Source: Rutidosis leptorrhynchoides
Taxonomy: Eukaryota; Streptophyta; Magnoliopsida; Asterales; Asteraceae
NCBI RefSeq assembly: GCF_046630445.1
Contig: NC_092335.1
Coordinates: 627,843,501 to 627,907,500 of the forward strand
Length of the DNA stretch: 64,000 nucleotides
Direction of reading: 5' to 3'
Position 1 is the stretch's first letter. The number at the start of each line of letters is the position of its first letter. The position numbers were made by a program, and so were the translations under genes. Of this stretch, positions 1 to 10,447 are shown in pieces. Below the pieces are notes generated by a model. That model had not been told where the DNA came from. It made no database searches and saw nothing but the letters and a program-made list of their open reading frames with translations.

Positions 1-299
1 TGACCTTTTATTTCAAAGCCATCACTCATCGTGGGTTGGATAATTGTGTGGCCTTGACCTTTTCTTGTGGCCTTCATTAATGCTTCCATCGTTTGATTTG
101 TATCAGCCATTTCTTCTTCTTCTTTAATAATCGGCTCTATGATTGGTTGAATTATTGGTTCAGAGTCGGATTCTAAGAAAAGTGACTCTAAATTTTTAGC
201 AAGAGATTCTACTTCTTGAGCTCTTAAGCGTTCGTGGAATTTTCTTTCGGGTTCAGGATGTGAAGGAGTTAATTCAGCGTTGGAGGAACGTAAGTTCAT
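1..299 (-). CDS. gag: Gag N-terminus of Tat/Athila retrotransposon (partial)
   Basis: An open frame starts at an ATG at 299-297 and runs off the window edge, giving about 99 residues. Near the start is the motif PEPERKFHERLR, followed by an acidic stretch with EEEE, then MADTNQTMEAL and a FEIKG segment. These resemble the start of Gag in Tat/Athila elements, which encodes the capsid precursor that packages element RNA. No stop occurs within the visible part. The ATG choice rests on it being the first in frame after the PBS leader. The protein identity is inferred from motifs; no zinc knuckle is visible because the C-terminus is outside the window. Confidence 0.6.
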   Translation of the reverse strand, partial: MNLRSSNAELTPSHPEPERKFHERLRAQEVESLAKNLESLFLESDSEPIIQPIIEPIIKEEEEMADTNQTMEALMKATRKGQGHTIIQPTMSDGFEIKG

Positions 300-779
300 A
301 CATTAAATTCTATTATGAGATCACAACACTAAAGGTTTATCTAGGGTTACCTACTTGTTTCTCTTTTTTAGTGTTTTTCGGTGTTTTAAAATTACTAGTA
401 CTTCCTATTTCTTTTTGTTGTTTTTGTCCTTTATTAATTTTTTGAGGTTCCGGATTAAGTTTAACGAGTTTAGGATTGAACGGATCATACAATTTGGGAA
501 ATTGTACAAAGAATTAAAGGATTTATTCAAAAACTTTGAACTTTCTTGGAAATGAATTTCCTCGAGAGTATCGAATAACATAAAAACAATGATAAAAACC
601 CTTAAACAAACAGATTTTCCTTCTGATTTTGCCCACGTTTCGAATAGCCAAAAGATGCAGCAGAGGGGCAGGATCCTTCTATTGACCAATAAAATTGGTG
701 ATCCAACAACCCGGTCCACGTACAAATCCAACTACTACTACGAATCAGAAAAATTATCTATTTATTTAACTGCCAACTC

Positions 780-795
780 CCCGGCAGCGGCGCCA
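780..795 (-). other. Primer binding site, tRNA-Asp type
   Basis: On the minus strand TGGCGCCGCTGCCGGGGA follows the LTR end after six bases. It is complementary, with one change, to the 3' end expected for plant tRNA-Asp, the usual primer of Tat/Athila elements. It fixes the orientation of this element as minus. Confidence 0.7.
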
Positions 796-1504
796 AAAAG
801 TTGATGTGCTGGATCGTAACCTTTATTTATGAACGGATTTGAGTTGTTTTGTTACACGAATTGATTTATTGTATATGTGGTATTTTATTGAATTCAGGTT
901 GATTTCACACATATATAGGCAACTAGTCCTATTCATGTAGTTTAGTTTGTTGGTAAATCCGATTCGTTCCACAGGGAGATGGAGTGTTTAATGGTTTTTA
1001 ATAGTCTTTGATGTCAAACTTAATTAAAGGGGGTTTTGGATTAGGAATTTATAATATAACAGTAACAGAAAATAACTTAACTAATTTACTTCATAAATAA
1101 AATTACAAGATTACAATAAATAACTTAAAAAGCAACTAAATGAAATTACGCTAATTATGATGCATTAATTATATTACTAGATGGTAATTAGTAAAATAGT
1201 AATTTTTAATAAAACTATATGTTTATAATTTTGTTTTGAGTAATTATAATATAAACTTATTTAAATTAACTAAATGACAAGTTTTAATTATATTAATATA
1301 AATTATTAGGAATAGTAATTTAACTAATTACAAACTAATTATAAGTTATAAACTTTTAATTAACACTAATTATAAGGTTAAAACATGTATTAAGGTATTT
1401 TATAATAACTAATATTAATTATATAGTAATAACCTAAATATAAATAATTAAATAATTAAAACCCTAATTTTACCCTAACTGGTACTGTAGCCGCGTTATT
1501 ACCT

Positions 1505-1630
1505 TACGCGTTTCGCGTATTTATACGCGTATCGCGTATAATTTAAAACCTACGCGAATTGTGTGATTCTGATCGTACAGTTTGATTTACAGGCATACGC
1601 GTTTCGCGTATACCATACACGATTCGCGTA
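1505..1630. repeat. Cluster of TACGCG/CGCGTA palindromic words
   Basis: Words at 1505-1519 (TACGCGTTTCGCGTA), 1524-1538, 1596-1610 and 1616-1630 are six-base inverted repeats around a three-base centre, the last with one mismatch. They stand out sharply against the AT-rich LTR. Confidence 0.8.
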
Positions 1631-2758
1631 TGACTTATACGATGTGACAAACAGTCTGGTACGAATTTTAAGTATTTTTATGTAATCTTTTATATTTTAT
1701 AATAATAATTCGTAAATAATAATAATAATACGTTTACAAGAAATAATAATGGGATAAATGGGAGTGTTTACTTAAATGTGTCACCCCTAGGTCCATGGAT
1801 TGTTTTGAGTTTACGCCCTATTTAAAATGTTTTAGTAATAAACTTTATATTTTTCTTTCGAAAAAATATAAGGTTAAGACTAACTAAATAAAATCTAATT
1901 TTCATCGGATTCTTTTTAGATAGCTACTATTCCTTAAGTATTTAAATTGAGACCTAGCCTAGTTTTGACTTTCACCAATACCCAAATCGTAACGGTTTCC
2001 CTTTTTACAATTTCACTGTCATATAATTATTGATATTACCCAAACCACCGAAGTTTATTTCTAAATTGGTGTTAATAACTTATCCATAAATTCGTCTAGA
2101 TCATTTTTAATGTTGAAGCTTAATTTATGTAAATAAAAACAACTTTCGTTATTTTAAATTTAATAAATTAAGTGGCAAGGGTTAAATACCTAATTACATA
2201 AAAATGGTTCTTTTAACTAGGCTCAATATTAAAAAATACTAAAGTTACATTTTAACTTTTACAATTGATAACAATCCATTTCACTAGGGATTCTACATCT
2301 AAGCAAACACTATGAAAATTTAGCTATTCATTACGCTAGGGTAAACATAAAAATATGGATATGCAAACATAATAACAACGATAATTTTAACAGAGTAAAC
2401 TTACTAAAATATCTTCACTTTCATTAACTTCAAACGGTAGAAAATTACAATAATAACACCCCTTTCACGCGTACAATAACACCCTTAATCACGAACAATA
2501 CCCCCTAAATATTTGAAACTAATTTTACAGAGTAATAAAATGACAGTAGTAATTATGTATAGTAATTGATATGTGTAAACTTGTGTTGTATTCTCTATCT
2601 CTTTTGTGTTGATAGTACTCCGTATTTATCATTGAACTTGAAGTAGTAGTTGAGTCAAAAAGCTCCACTTGCTGTAGCACTTAGACAAAAGAATTGTTTT
2701 AAAAACATAAAAGTAGCCGCCCCCTTCTGGAAACTGGAACAGTAATCTGGCCTAACAT

Positions 2759-2839
2759 TACGCGTTTCGTGTATGGCTACACGATTCGCGTATGACCAAA
2801 AGGCTACACGTTTCGTGTAGTGTTACACGATTCGTGTAA
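2759..2839. repeat. Second cluster of TACACG/CGTGTA palindromic words
   Basis: Words at 2759-2773, 2778-2792, 2804-2820 (CTACACGTTTCGTGTAG) and 2823-2839 (TTACACGATTCGTGTAA) are inverted repeats. In some the two arms have changed together (CGCGTA versus CGTGTA), which keeps the symmetry. Confidence 0.8.
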
Positions 2840-3160
2840 GACCAATCGACAGTTTTCTTCATTTTTTCCTTTTTGTTTATTCTTTGTTGATCCCTTATTG
2901 ATATATACCATTTTGGACGACTTGTGTAACCTTTTTCTTCAGTCTTCTTTGTTCTTGAATTCGGATAAACGTTTTTTTCGATATATATTTGATTTAAACT
3001 CATCGTTTTATCGTCGAATCTTCAAATAGCAAGCTCTTGTCTACTTTTGTCGTTTTTCTCGTGAAATGCGCATTGAATGTCTTTGTAGATGGTAAAAACC
3101 TATGAAATATAAGTGATATTGCGTCGAATAATATGTATGTTTAGAGCAATATCAGTAAGT

Positions 3161-3620
3161 ATCTCATTAGGTATTTTAACAATGAGTTGTATACATAAAA
3201 ATGAGACTATTGAATTAAGAAACTCGAAAACGATATATATAACAATTATCGTTATAACAACGTCTTACTAAATACATATGAATCATATTAAGATATTGAT
3301 ACACTATATTTAAACATGATAAATGATAAGTAAACATATCATTAAATGTATTAACAATGAACTACATATGTAAAAACAAGACTACTAACTTAAAGATTTC
3401 GAAACGAGACATATATGTAACGATTATCGTTGTAACGACATTTAAATGTATATATATCATATTAAGATATATTAATACATCATAATATCATGATAATGTA
3501 ATAATTTAACATCTCATTAGATATAATAAACAATGGGTTAACAACATTTAACAAGATCGTTAACTTAAAAGTTTCAAAACAACACTTACATGTAACGACT
3601 AACGATGACTTAACGACTCA
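3161..3620 (+). repeat. Diverged 175-bp tandem units in LTR
   Basis: Three related blocks begin at 3161, 3336 and 3511 with atctcatta / atatcatta / atctcatta. Each is followed by 'aacaatg', a central segment containing 'cgattatcg' or a variant, and a distal AT-rich part. The spacing is 175 bases both times. Two of the units are also visible in the intact LTR at 10691 and 10865. Confidence 0.6.
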
Positions 3621-3621
3621 G

Positions 3622-3757
<136 letters not shown>

Positions 3758-4739
3758 GTGTTTTAATATGTATTCATACACTTTTGAAAGACTTCAAGAC
3801 ACTTATCAAAGTACTTCTACTTAACAAAAATGCTTACAATTACATACTCGTTCATTTTCATCAACAATTCTACTCGTATGCAACCGTATTCGTACTCGTA
3901 CAATACCTAGCTTCTAAATGTATTTACTATTGGTATACACTTCAATGATCAGCTCTTAGCAGCCCTTGTGAGTCACCTAACCTTGTGGAAAACTACATTA
4001 TATGGGTGAATGATCGAAGCCGAATATGCCCCTTTTGCTTGGTAGCCTAAGAATTAGTAAACCGATCTACTAATTGACGCGAATCTTAAAGATATATCTA
4101 TTGGGCCTAACGAACCCCATCCAAAGTACCGGATGCTTTAGTACTTCAAATTCGTTTTTATCATGTCCGAAGGATTTCCCGGAATGATAGGGGATATTCT
4201 TATATGCATCTTGTTAATGTCGGTTACCAGGTGTTCACCATATGAATGATTTTTATCTCTATGTATGGGATGTATATTGAAATATGAAATCTTGTGGTCT
4301 ATTATTACGATTTGATAAATATATAGGTTAAACCTATAACTCACCAACATTTTTGTTGACATTCAAAGCATGTTTATTCTCAGGTGATTATTAAGAGCTT
4401 CCGCTGTTGCATGCTAAAATATGGACAAGATTTGGTGTCAGCATGCTTGTATTATATTGTTTAAAACTGCATTCGAGAATTACTTTGTTGTAACATATTA
4501 ATATTGTAAACCAATATGTATTGGTAGTGTATAAGTGTGATATTTTTAGATTATCATTTCTTGGTAATCTAGGTGGTGTCCTTTTAACCTTGTCGATAAA
4601 ATAAAGGTTATGATTTGTTTTAAAAACGAATGCAGTCTTTGAAAAACGTCTCATATAGAGGTCAAAACCTCGCAAAGAGATCAATTAATATGAAACGTTT
4701 ATAATCGATATGAACGGGACATTTCAGTGCTGGTCCAGA

Positions 4740-5427
4740 ATTCCTTTGCAGCGTGCAGAAAGTGAGCTTCTCGAGTTAAACAGACTGATTTCGACAACAA
4801 CAATAGATGGTTCACGTGCAGATTCATGGCGATGGCGATTAGACAACAGTGGGTAGTTCACTACCAAGAAACTCTCTACTTTGATTGATGATAAATTGCT
4901 AAATGCGGGTACAAACGTGATAGAGACATTGCGAAACAATCTCATACCCAAAAAGGTAGAAGTTTTCGTGTCGAGAGCGAGGAAAAAATGACTTCCGATT
5001 TGATGGAATTGGATAAGCGTGGCATTGATCTTCATTTTGTTTGATGTCCACTTTGTGATGACAATATGGAAACGGTGAAACATTCATTTATTTTTTGCAA
5101 ACATGTGTATGACGTTTGGTGTAAAGTGTTCGAGTGGTGGGATATGAATTTGTCTACTTCCTTAAGTGTTAACGAGATCTTCGTTGGGAATTCAAACTCT
5201 TCGATGTCGGATCTTGGCTCTAAATTATGGCAAGCGGTTATTTAGTTGAGCAGATATCTCATATGGAGTAATCGAATTCAAAAGGTATTCAATCAAAAGT
5301 GTTGGAATACTCCCCTGACATTGTGCAAAATTCAAACAAAGACATTCGAATGGATTGCGAAAAGGTGCAAAGCGAAGACTATCGATTGACATTTATGGCT
5401 TCATAACCCTCGTTCCTTACTTACATA
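4740..5427 (+). pseudogene. LINE reverse-transcriptase zinc-binding (zf-RVT) relic
   Basis: Conceptual plus-strand reading gives an interrupted protein with stops and frame breaks. It contains ADSWRWRLD near 4815-4845 and the zinc-binding block CPLCDDNMETVKHSFIFC at about 5045-5098, followed by VYDVWCKVFEWW and a terminal LWLHNPRS. That order is the zf-RVT domain found at the C-terminus of plant LINE polymerases and related relics. In-frame stops occur after the first block and in the middle, so it is not functional. The LTR at 3061-4726 directly abuts its left side, which suggests the LTR sits within a decayed LINE. Confidence 0.7.
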
Positions 5428-5551
5428 AAATTGTTACTTAACTACTTGTTAATAGCATAGTGAGAGTTATAGCATAGCTGGAGTTTCTAAATTGTTGAGT
5501 TGTTCCGTTGATGAATTGTATCTAGGGGACTTATATGTATTCAAACCTTGA

Positions 5552-5555
<4 letters not shown>

Positions 5556-5616
<61 letters not shown>
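5556..5616. repeat. (TA)n microsatellite
   Basis: About 30 TA dinucleotides preceding an 'aaaatatta' segment. Confidence 0.95.
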
Positions 5617-5621
<5 letters not shown>

Positions 5622-6057
5622 TATGCTTTAGAAAAAAAATTGTATATAATGTATATTTTATAGATGTCATCTTTCATCTTATATTTAAGATAAATTTGAC
5701 TTAATCTATTGAATAAATAAATGACTATAATAATTAATTTCTGTAAATTTGGAGTTTAATGATATTCTAATAATTAATTTTTTTAAATGGAACAATTAGT
5801 TTAGTACAAAAATAAATAATAACGTAGATACTTTTTGAGATCAACGGAGTACACAAAAATTTGATGAAATTTTCTTTCAAAGATGATGAAATGTATGTTA
5901 CCTCATCTGATTTGTTAAGGTGATGTTTAAGTAGATGATGACTTAAGCCTGGTAAGGATAGGAGTTACCTTATAAGGGACTCAGATTTTCTTACACGAAT
6001 CGATGTAGGACAGGGTATTACAGTATATAACCACATATACCTATTCGTATTGTTCAT

Positions 6058-6063
6058 TGTCTC
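6058..6063 (+). promoter_or_regulatory. Candidate auxin response element TGTCTC
   Basis: A canonical AuxRE hexamer lies about 475 bases upstream of the SAUR start codon. ARF proteins bind TGTC cores and SAUR genes are commonly auxin-induced. A single hexamer is expected by chance every few kilobases, so the support is contextual. Confidence 0.35.
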
Positions 6064-6449
6064 TAAATTGAGTGATTGTATTACATGTATATGTTCTGCC
6101 AAAAGATTAATTGGAATAATACAGAAATTAATTTACCAACTCTTTCAAAAAAGAACAATTAGTTAAGAGGAAAAAAACAAGCACGCATGAATACTTCATT
6201 TTCGTCGCATCCAACTATTTTGTTTGATCCCATACTATATACATACTAATTAATAAAATTAAATATAATTATCATAAAAGTTAGATTCACACTAACAACA
6301 AATTATATTAATGTTTTTAGCAATTTGACAGCCAAAAATTTGAACTATAACTATATTTAATAAATTCAAATGCCATCTAAGTGACAAATACATTTTAACC
6401 ATTCAATGATTGCAACCAATCTGGTGAGTCATTGTCAACCTAATCAACC

Positions 6450-6458
6450 TATATAAAG
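6450..6458 (+). promoter_or_regulatory. TATA box of the SAUR gene
   Basis: TATATAAAG lies about 80-88 bases before the ATG at 6538, leaving a 5' UTR of about 50 bases if transcription starts 30 bases downstream. The position is typical for plant promoters. Confidence 0.6.
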
Positions 6459-6537
6459 TTTTACAAAAACCATCTACGTCAACAAGATTTGAACCCACAC
6501 GACCTCAAAATATTATCAAGTTTTTGTAGGTCTAAAC

Positions 6538-6936
6538 ATGTTTCAAAAACTTGGTTCTATCAAGAAACTAGCCAAGAAAGTTACACATAATAAATCAAGA
6601 TACATCAATCGCGAAAAGTTTTATGTTAAAGAAGAACGATTGCTAAGATATGAAGTTAAAGATTGTGTGTCTCGTAACACCACTACTACTCCTAGAGGGT
6701 TTATGGCGGTTTATGTAGGAGACGAAAGACAACGGTTTGTGGTCCCTACAAGTAGTTTATCCCATCCGCTATTCAAGATTCTTTTGGCGAAAGCGTCTGA
6801 AGAATTTGGTTACGAGCAAAAGAATGGGTTGGCGGTGCCTTGTAGTGTTGCCGCGTTTCAAGAGATTGTTACTGTTATGAATTCATGTAGAGGCATGTTT
6901 GATTTCGGACATTTGGTACAAGAGTTTATTGTTTGA
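6538..6936 (+). CDS. SAUR family auxin-responsive protein
   Basis: A 132-residue intronless ORF. The basic N-terminus (MFQKLGSIKKLAKKV) is followed by the SAUR domain at about residues 51-112: PRGFMAVYVGDERQRFVVP, then LSHPLFKILLAKASEEFGY and an LAVPCSVAAFQEIV segment. SAUR proteins are small, short-lived proteins. Known members inhibit PP2C-D phosphatases, raising plasma-membrane H+-ATPase activity and promoting cell expansion. Length, lack of introns and domain order fit the family. The start is the first in-frame ATG after the TATA box; the stop TGA is at 6934-6936. It is the only host gene in the window with an intact, family-typical structure, and elements crowd both sides. Which family member it is cannot be told without a tree. 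Confidence 0.92.
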   Translation: MFQKLGSIKKLAKKVTHNKSRYINREKFYVKEERLLRYEVKDCVSRNTTTTPRGFMAVYVGDERQRFVVPTSSLSHPLFKILLAKASEEFGYEQKNGLAVPCSVAAFQEIVTVMNSCRGMFDFGHLVQEFIV

Positions 6937-7453
6937 TGGGATTATAAGTTTTGTTTTTGCAAATTTGAAAAATGAGAAGTTTTTTAAAGTGTCACTTTTC
7001 ATTGATAAAGTTTAAATCTGTAGTGATTTTTTCCCACCTTTTGGTTTATGGTTTGGCATTTGAGACAATTTGTTTGTTTCAGAACATTAATCAATTCCAA
7101 TTAGCAAAAAATGTTCAGTTGATTGTCAAATTCAAAAACTTAAATATAATGAAGTACATACATTTTTCTTTAGGATGGCATGAATATGATCGAAATCGAT
7201 AATTCGACTGGATCACGTATTTGTTCAGTGAAAATCTTATATGTTTAGTTTTATGGCTACTTCCGATATATTTTCCGATACATAGAGCTTTCATTATTAC
7301 TACTTTATCTACAATACTACTAAAGTTGAGTCATATGAGAATTATGGGTATTTATGAATTTTTACCACAACATAAATTAATAGTAAATAATAATTAAAAA
7401 CGTTAACAAAGTTGAGCCTATGTAAATCTTTTATGATGTATAATATAATATAA
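6937..7453. other. SAUR 3' flank, no further gene
   Basis: AT-rich sequence presumed to contain the SAUR 3' UTR. The 76-residue ORF at 6972-7202 has no recognisable domain and is treated as chance. Confidence 0.5.
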
Positions 7454-9030
7454 TCTTCTATACATCTATCTATCTATACATCTATCTATACATCTATATA
7501 AATAGTAAAACTTACTCCAACGTGGCACCCTCTAATCACCCCTATTCATAATTGCTGAGATGTCATTAACTCCTTAATTAAGATTAACCCTCACTAATCA
7601 CTTCCAATCCCACGTGGCAATCTCATTTGCTAAAGCAATTTTCCACGCACAGTATCATCTTCAACCACGCAAAACGATTTCACCTAATTCATCTCCTACC
7701 ATGCAATTAAAAACCCTAATAAATCAATTCCTTCATTCTGTCGTCAACAGTTGTTTCTATCTATCACAAACCATCAGATTCATACCCAATTGCTACAAAC
7801 CCTAAATCATCAATTGATTCATTCTGTTAACAGGTGTTTTTTATTAATCGCACTCCATTAGATTCAATTGAGAGAACAAAAAACCTGTCGCCATTCCAAA
7901 GTTTGATCATCTGTCCTTGATCAACAACTTCATTCATCGATCCCGTCCAAACAAATATGTAAGTTACCCTACTTTTATAATATCAGTTGTTCAAACACCT
8001 ATGATCACACAAATATCGATTAAATGACTTTGTGTTTTGTTGTGCATTTAAACTATTATGATCTTCAAATCAGATGAATATTTGGATTTCTTATCTAATT
8101 GTTTCGTTTACTCTTTTGTAACATGGTTTAACATACCAGAAATAATTTTGTGGTAACCAATTAGGATTTTATCAACAAATTAAGGCTTCAACACAAGAAG
8201 TAATTCAGCTTTAGGTTGAGTTTGATGTTGACCAGTATAAGGTATTTTTCTTCTCAAAAACTACACTTCATAGGTTCCATATAGTGGCAATTTGTACCCG
8301 TTCCAACTGTAACAGATCATGATTAAGAAAGAGGAACCATAATTGACCCTTAAGCTTATGTTGGTTGTGAAACAGTAAAGAAGATATCATTTTATGTTGT
8401 TAGTATAACTATAACTATGACACATTAGTATAATCTTCTATTGTGTGCTAAAACCTTTGAGATTAACATATGTAAATGTGGGTGGGGTTGGATACGAATA
8501 GTTGGAGTTATCTTTACTATATTATATATATTGTTTATCTATATCTTTTATATTGTTTATTTATTTATAGTTTGTAGTATACTTCAATATAAAATGTCAA
8601 TTTATTTTGAAGAAAGCTGATTTTTCCAAAGAATAACCCATTGGGCCATTGAAGTCAAATTAAACGATCGGTAAATGTGCAATCTTATATATGCGTTGCA
8701 TATATTGGTGATGTAAGATCTAGAAGACGTTATCTTTGCAAATATGATCTAATATATTTTCTAATTTGTTGCTTTAGACCTTTTTAAGTTGATGTAAAGC
8801 TTTAACGATCATGTATGTTTCATTTGGTATAATATTTGTAATATAGGGGCAGAAATTGGGTTGCACTTGATGCTTAAATGTGCTGATGGTCATATTGTCA
8901 GTAGCAGAGTCTTAAGCATGTGTTCGAAAAGGATTGAAATTATAAGATTGCTTATTTGAAAAGCAGGAAATGATCAGAGAGGGTTGCTTTCAATAATTAG
9001 TGAATCCTATTAGCATGCAGTAAATTCAGC
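7454..9030 (+). other. Left body of the putative Helitron, no gene seen
   Basis: Starts with TCTA-rich simple sequence, then a moderately CA-rich segment (7520-7960) and AT-rich DNA. The 63-residue ORF at 7614-7805 has no recognised domain. The short direct repeat 'attagtgaatcctat' near 8980 and 9060 lies at the junction with the LTR element. Confidence 0.4.
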
Positions 9031-9144
9031 GGAAACAAGTAAACTAGCAAGTTGTAGATTAGTCCTATTAGTGAATCCTACTCGGGTCGGTCTTAGACTC
9101 ACTAATGCAACCTAATTCCCTACAACCAATGCTCTGATACCAAA
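9031..9144 (-). other. Truncated internal region and tRNA-Met PBS of family L element
   Basis: The PBS, read on the minus strand as TGGTATCAGAGC (9142-9131), is complementary to initiator tRNA-Met and lies two bases from the LTR edge at 9145. Only about 100 bases of internal sequence remain to its left before unrelated DNA begins. Confidence 0.6.
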
Positions 9145-10447
9145 TGTGATGCCCCGTACAAAACCATCGTGTACGAATCATCAACAACAGGATCATTACA
9201 AGGTTAAGTACTATATGCTATAATTAAAGAAATTGCATTCGCGATAAAAAAGGTGATGTCATAACCGACATCAAATGTTTTACATTTCAAAAGCATGCTT
9301 CACTAAGTAGAAGCAAATAATAAGTGTACGTGACCCCAAAGGTCGTTACATAACATAGTTTCAAAAGTAAATAAGTTTGAATGCAAGATAAGTAGTCATG
9401 CGATAACAACTCTAAGCAGCGGGTTCTACAGCACGACAAGTAAGACAGCGGAAGCAACCTCAAGCACCTGAGAAATACATGCTTAAAAACGTCAACACAA
9501 AGGTTGGTGAGCTATAGTTTAAGTATAACAGTATGTAAGGTAGGCCACGAGATTTCAGTGCTACAAAGAGGGTTTCAAAACAGTATGATAAAGTATATGT
9601 TAACCGTGGGCACTTGGTAACTAACTTAACGTTTAAAATACCCCCTGAAAGTACACTTGGCGAGTGCATATGCTTACGAAGTATTAAACACTCGTTGACT
9701 GCTAGCGCGACTAGCCCGAGTGGGGATGTCAAACCCTATGGATCCATATCTAAGATTCGCGTTCACCGGTTCATAAACCAATGATTAAACGTTACCGAGC
9801 TAAAGGGAATGTTTCTGCCGTTATATAACCCACACATATATAAGTTTAAGTACTCGTTCCTAGTATGTAAAACATAAAATCCGCATGTATTCTCAGTTCC
9901 CAAAACAAGTTAAAGTAAAAAGGGAATGCTATAACTCACAATGATATGTAGCGGTAAAGTAGTAGTCGGAAAAGGTGTGCAAGTAAATGGTCCGAAGTCC
10001 TCAACCTAAGTCAAATAGTACTAAGTCAGTAAATCGTCTTAATAGGTTTAAAAGTATGTAATTAAGGTCTTAAGGGTCATCATCATTCATCATTAAACAA
10101 AAGGCGTAAAGTAAGTTTCGTTTATGAAAGTAGTTTTCAACAAAGTCTGACTTCAGTCAGTCACCACGGCCTCTACCCTTACTGAATTAAGGTGAGATCA
10201 GTGGCCATGGCTCCGTCTATGAGTCCCTTATGTGTGGTAAAATTTACAGAAGCAAACTCGTCTTGGTTTGACCGTGGCGACGGTCTAAGTGCGAGTAGGT
10301 CAGAAATTTCTGCACAACGTTAAAGGACATAGTGACGATCGGAGGGCCATAAATCCTAAACCGTAACTCGGATTAAGACGAGTCCTATATGAAAAGTTAT
10401 CTACACGAACTGAGCTATCTGAAAATCAAGGTTACAGTAGCCCAGGT

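Larger units (their letters stand above)
1..3060 (-). mobile_element. 5' part of a Tat/Athila-type Ty3/gypsy retrotransposon
   Basis: Read on the minus strand this is LTR (3060 down to 802), primer binding site (795-780) and gag start (299 down to 1); the rest lies beyond the window start. The PBS type, the long AT-rich LTR and the gag N-terminus all suit the Tat/Athila clade. The outer (right) LTR boundary is not resolved because another LTR abuts it near 3060, so that edge may be off by about 100 bases. The 300-801 leader holds no convincing gene; the ORFs there lack domain support. Confidence 0.7.
802..3060 (-). repeat. 5' LTR of the Tat/Athila element (outer edge approximate)
   Basis: The LTR inner end is TGATGT at 802 (plus strand), the same start as the LTR at 50603. 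The segment near 940-985 shares a stretch around 'ccgattcgttccacaggga' with 50763-50800, supporting related LTRs. It is very AT-rich and has no ORF of note. It carries eight near-perfect palindromic words of the form TACGCG-nnn-CGCGTA or TACACG-nnn-CGTGTA at 1505-1630 and 2759-2839. The outer end lacks the expected ATCA and is probably truncated. Confidence 0.6.
5428..6440. other. Intergenic region upstream of the SAUR gene
   Basis: AT-rich sequence with a TA microsatellite at 5556-5616. I see no coding potential and no terminal repeats. The right half is the presumed promoter of the SAUR gene. Confidence 0.6.
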
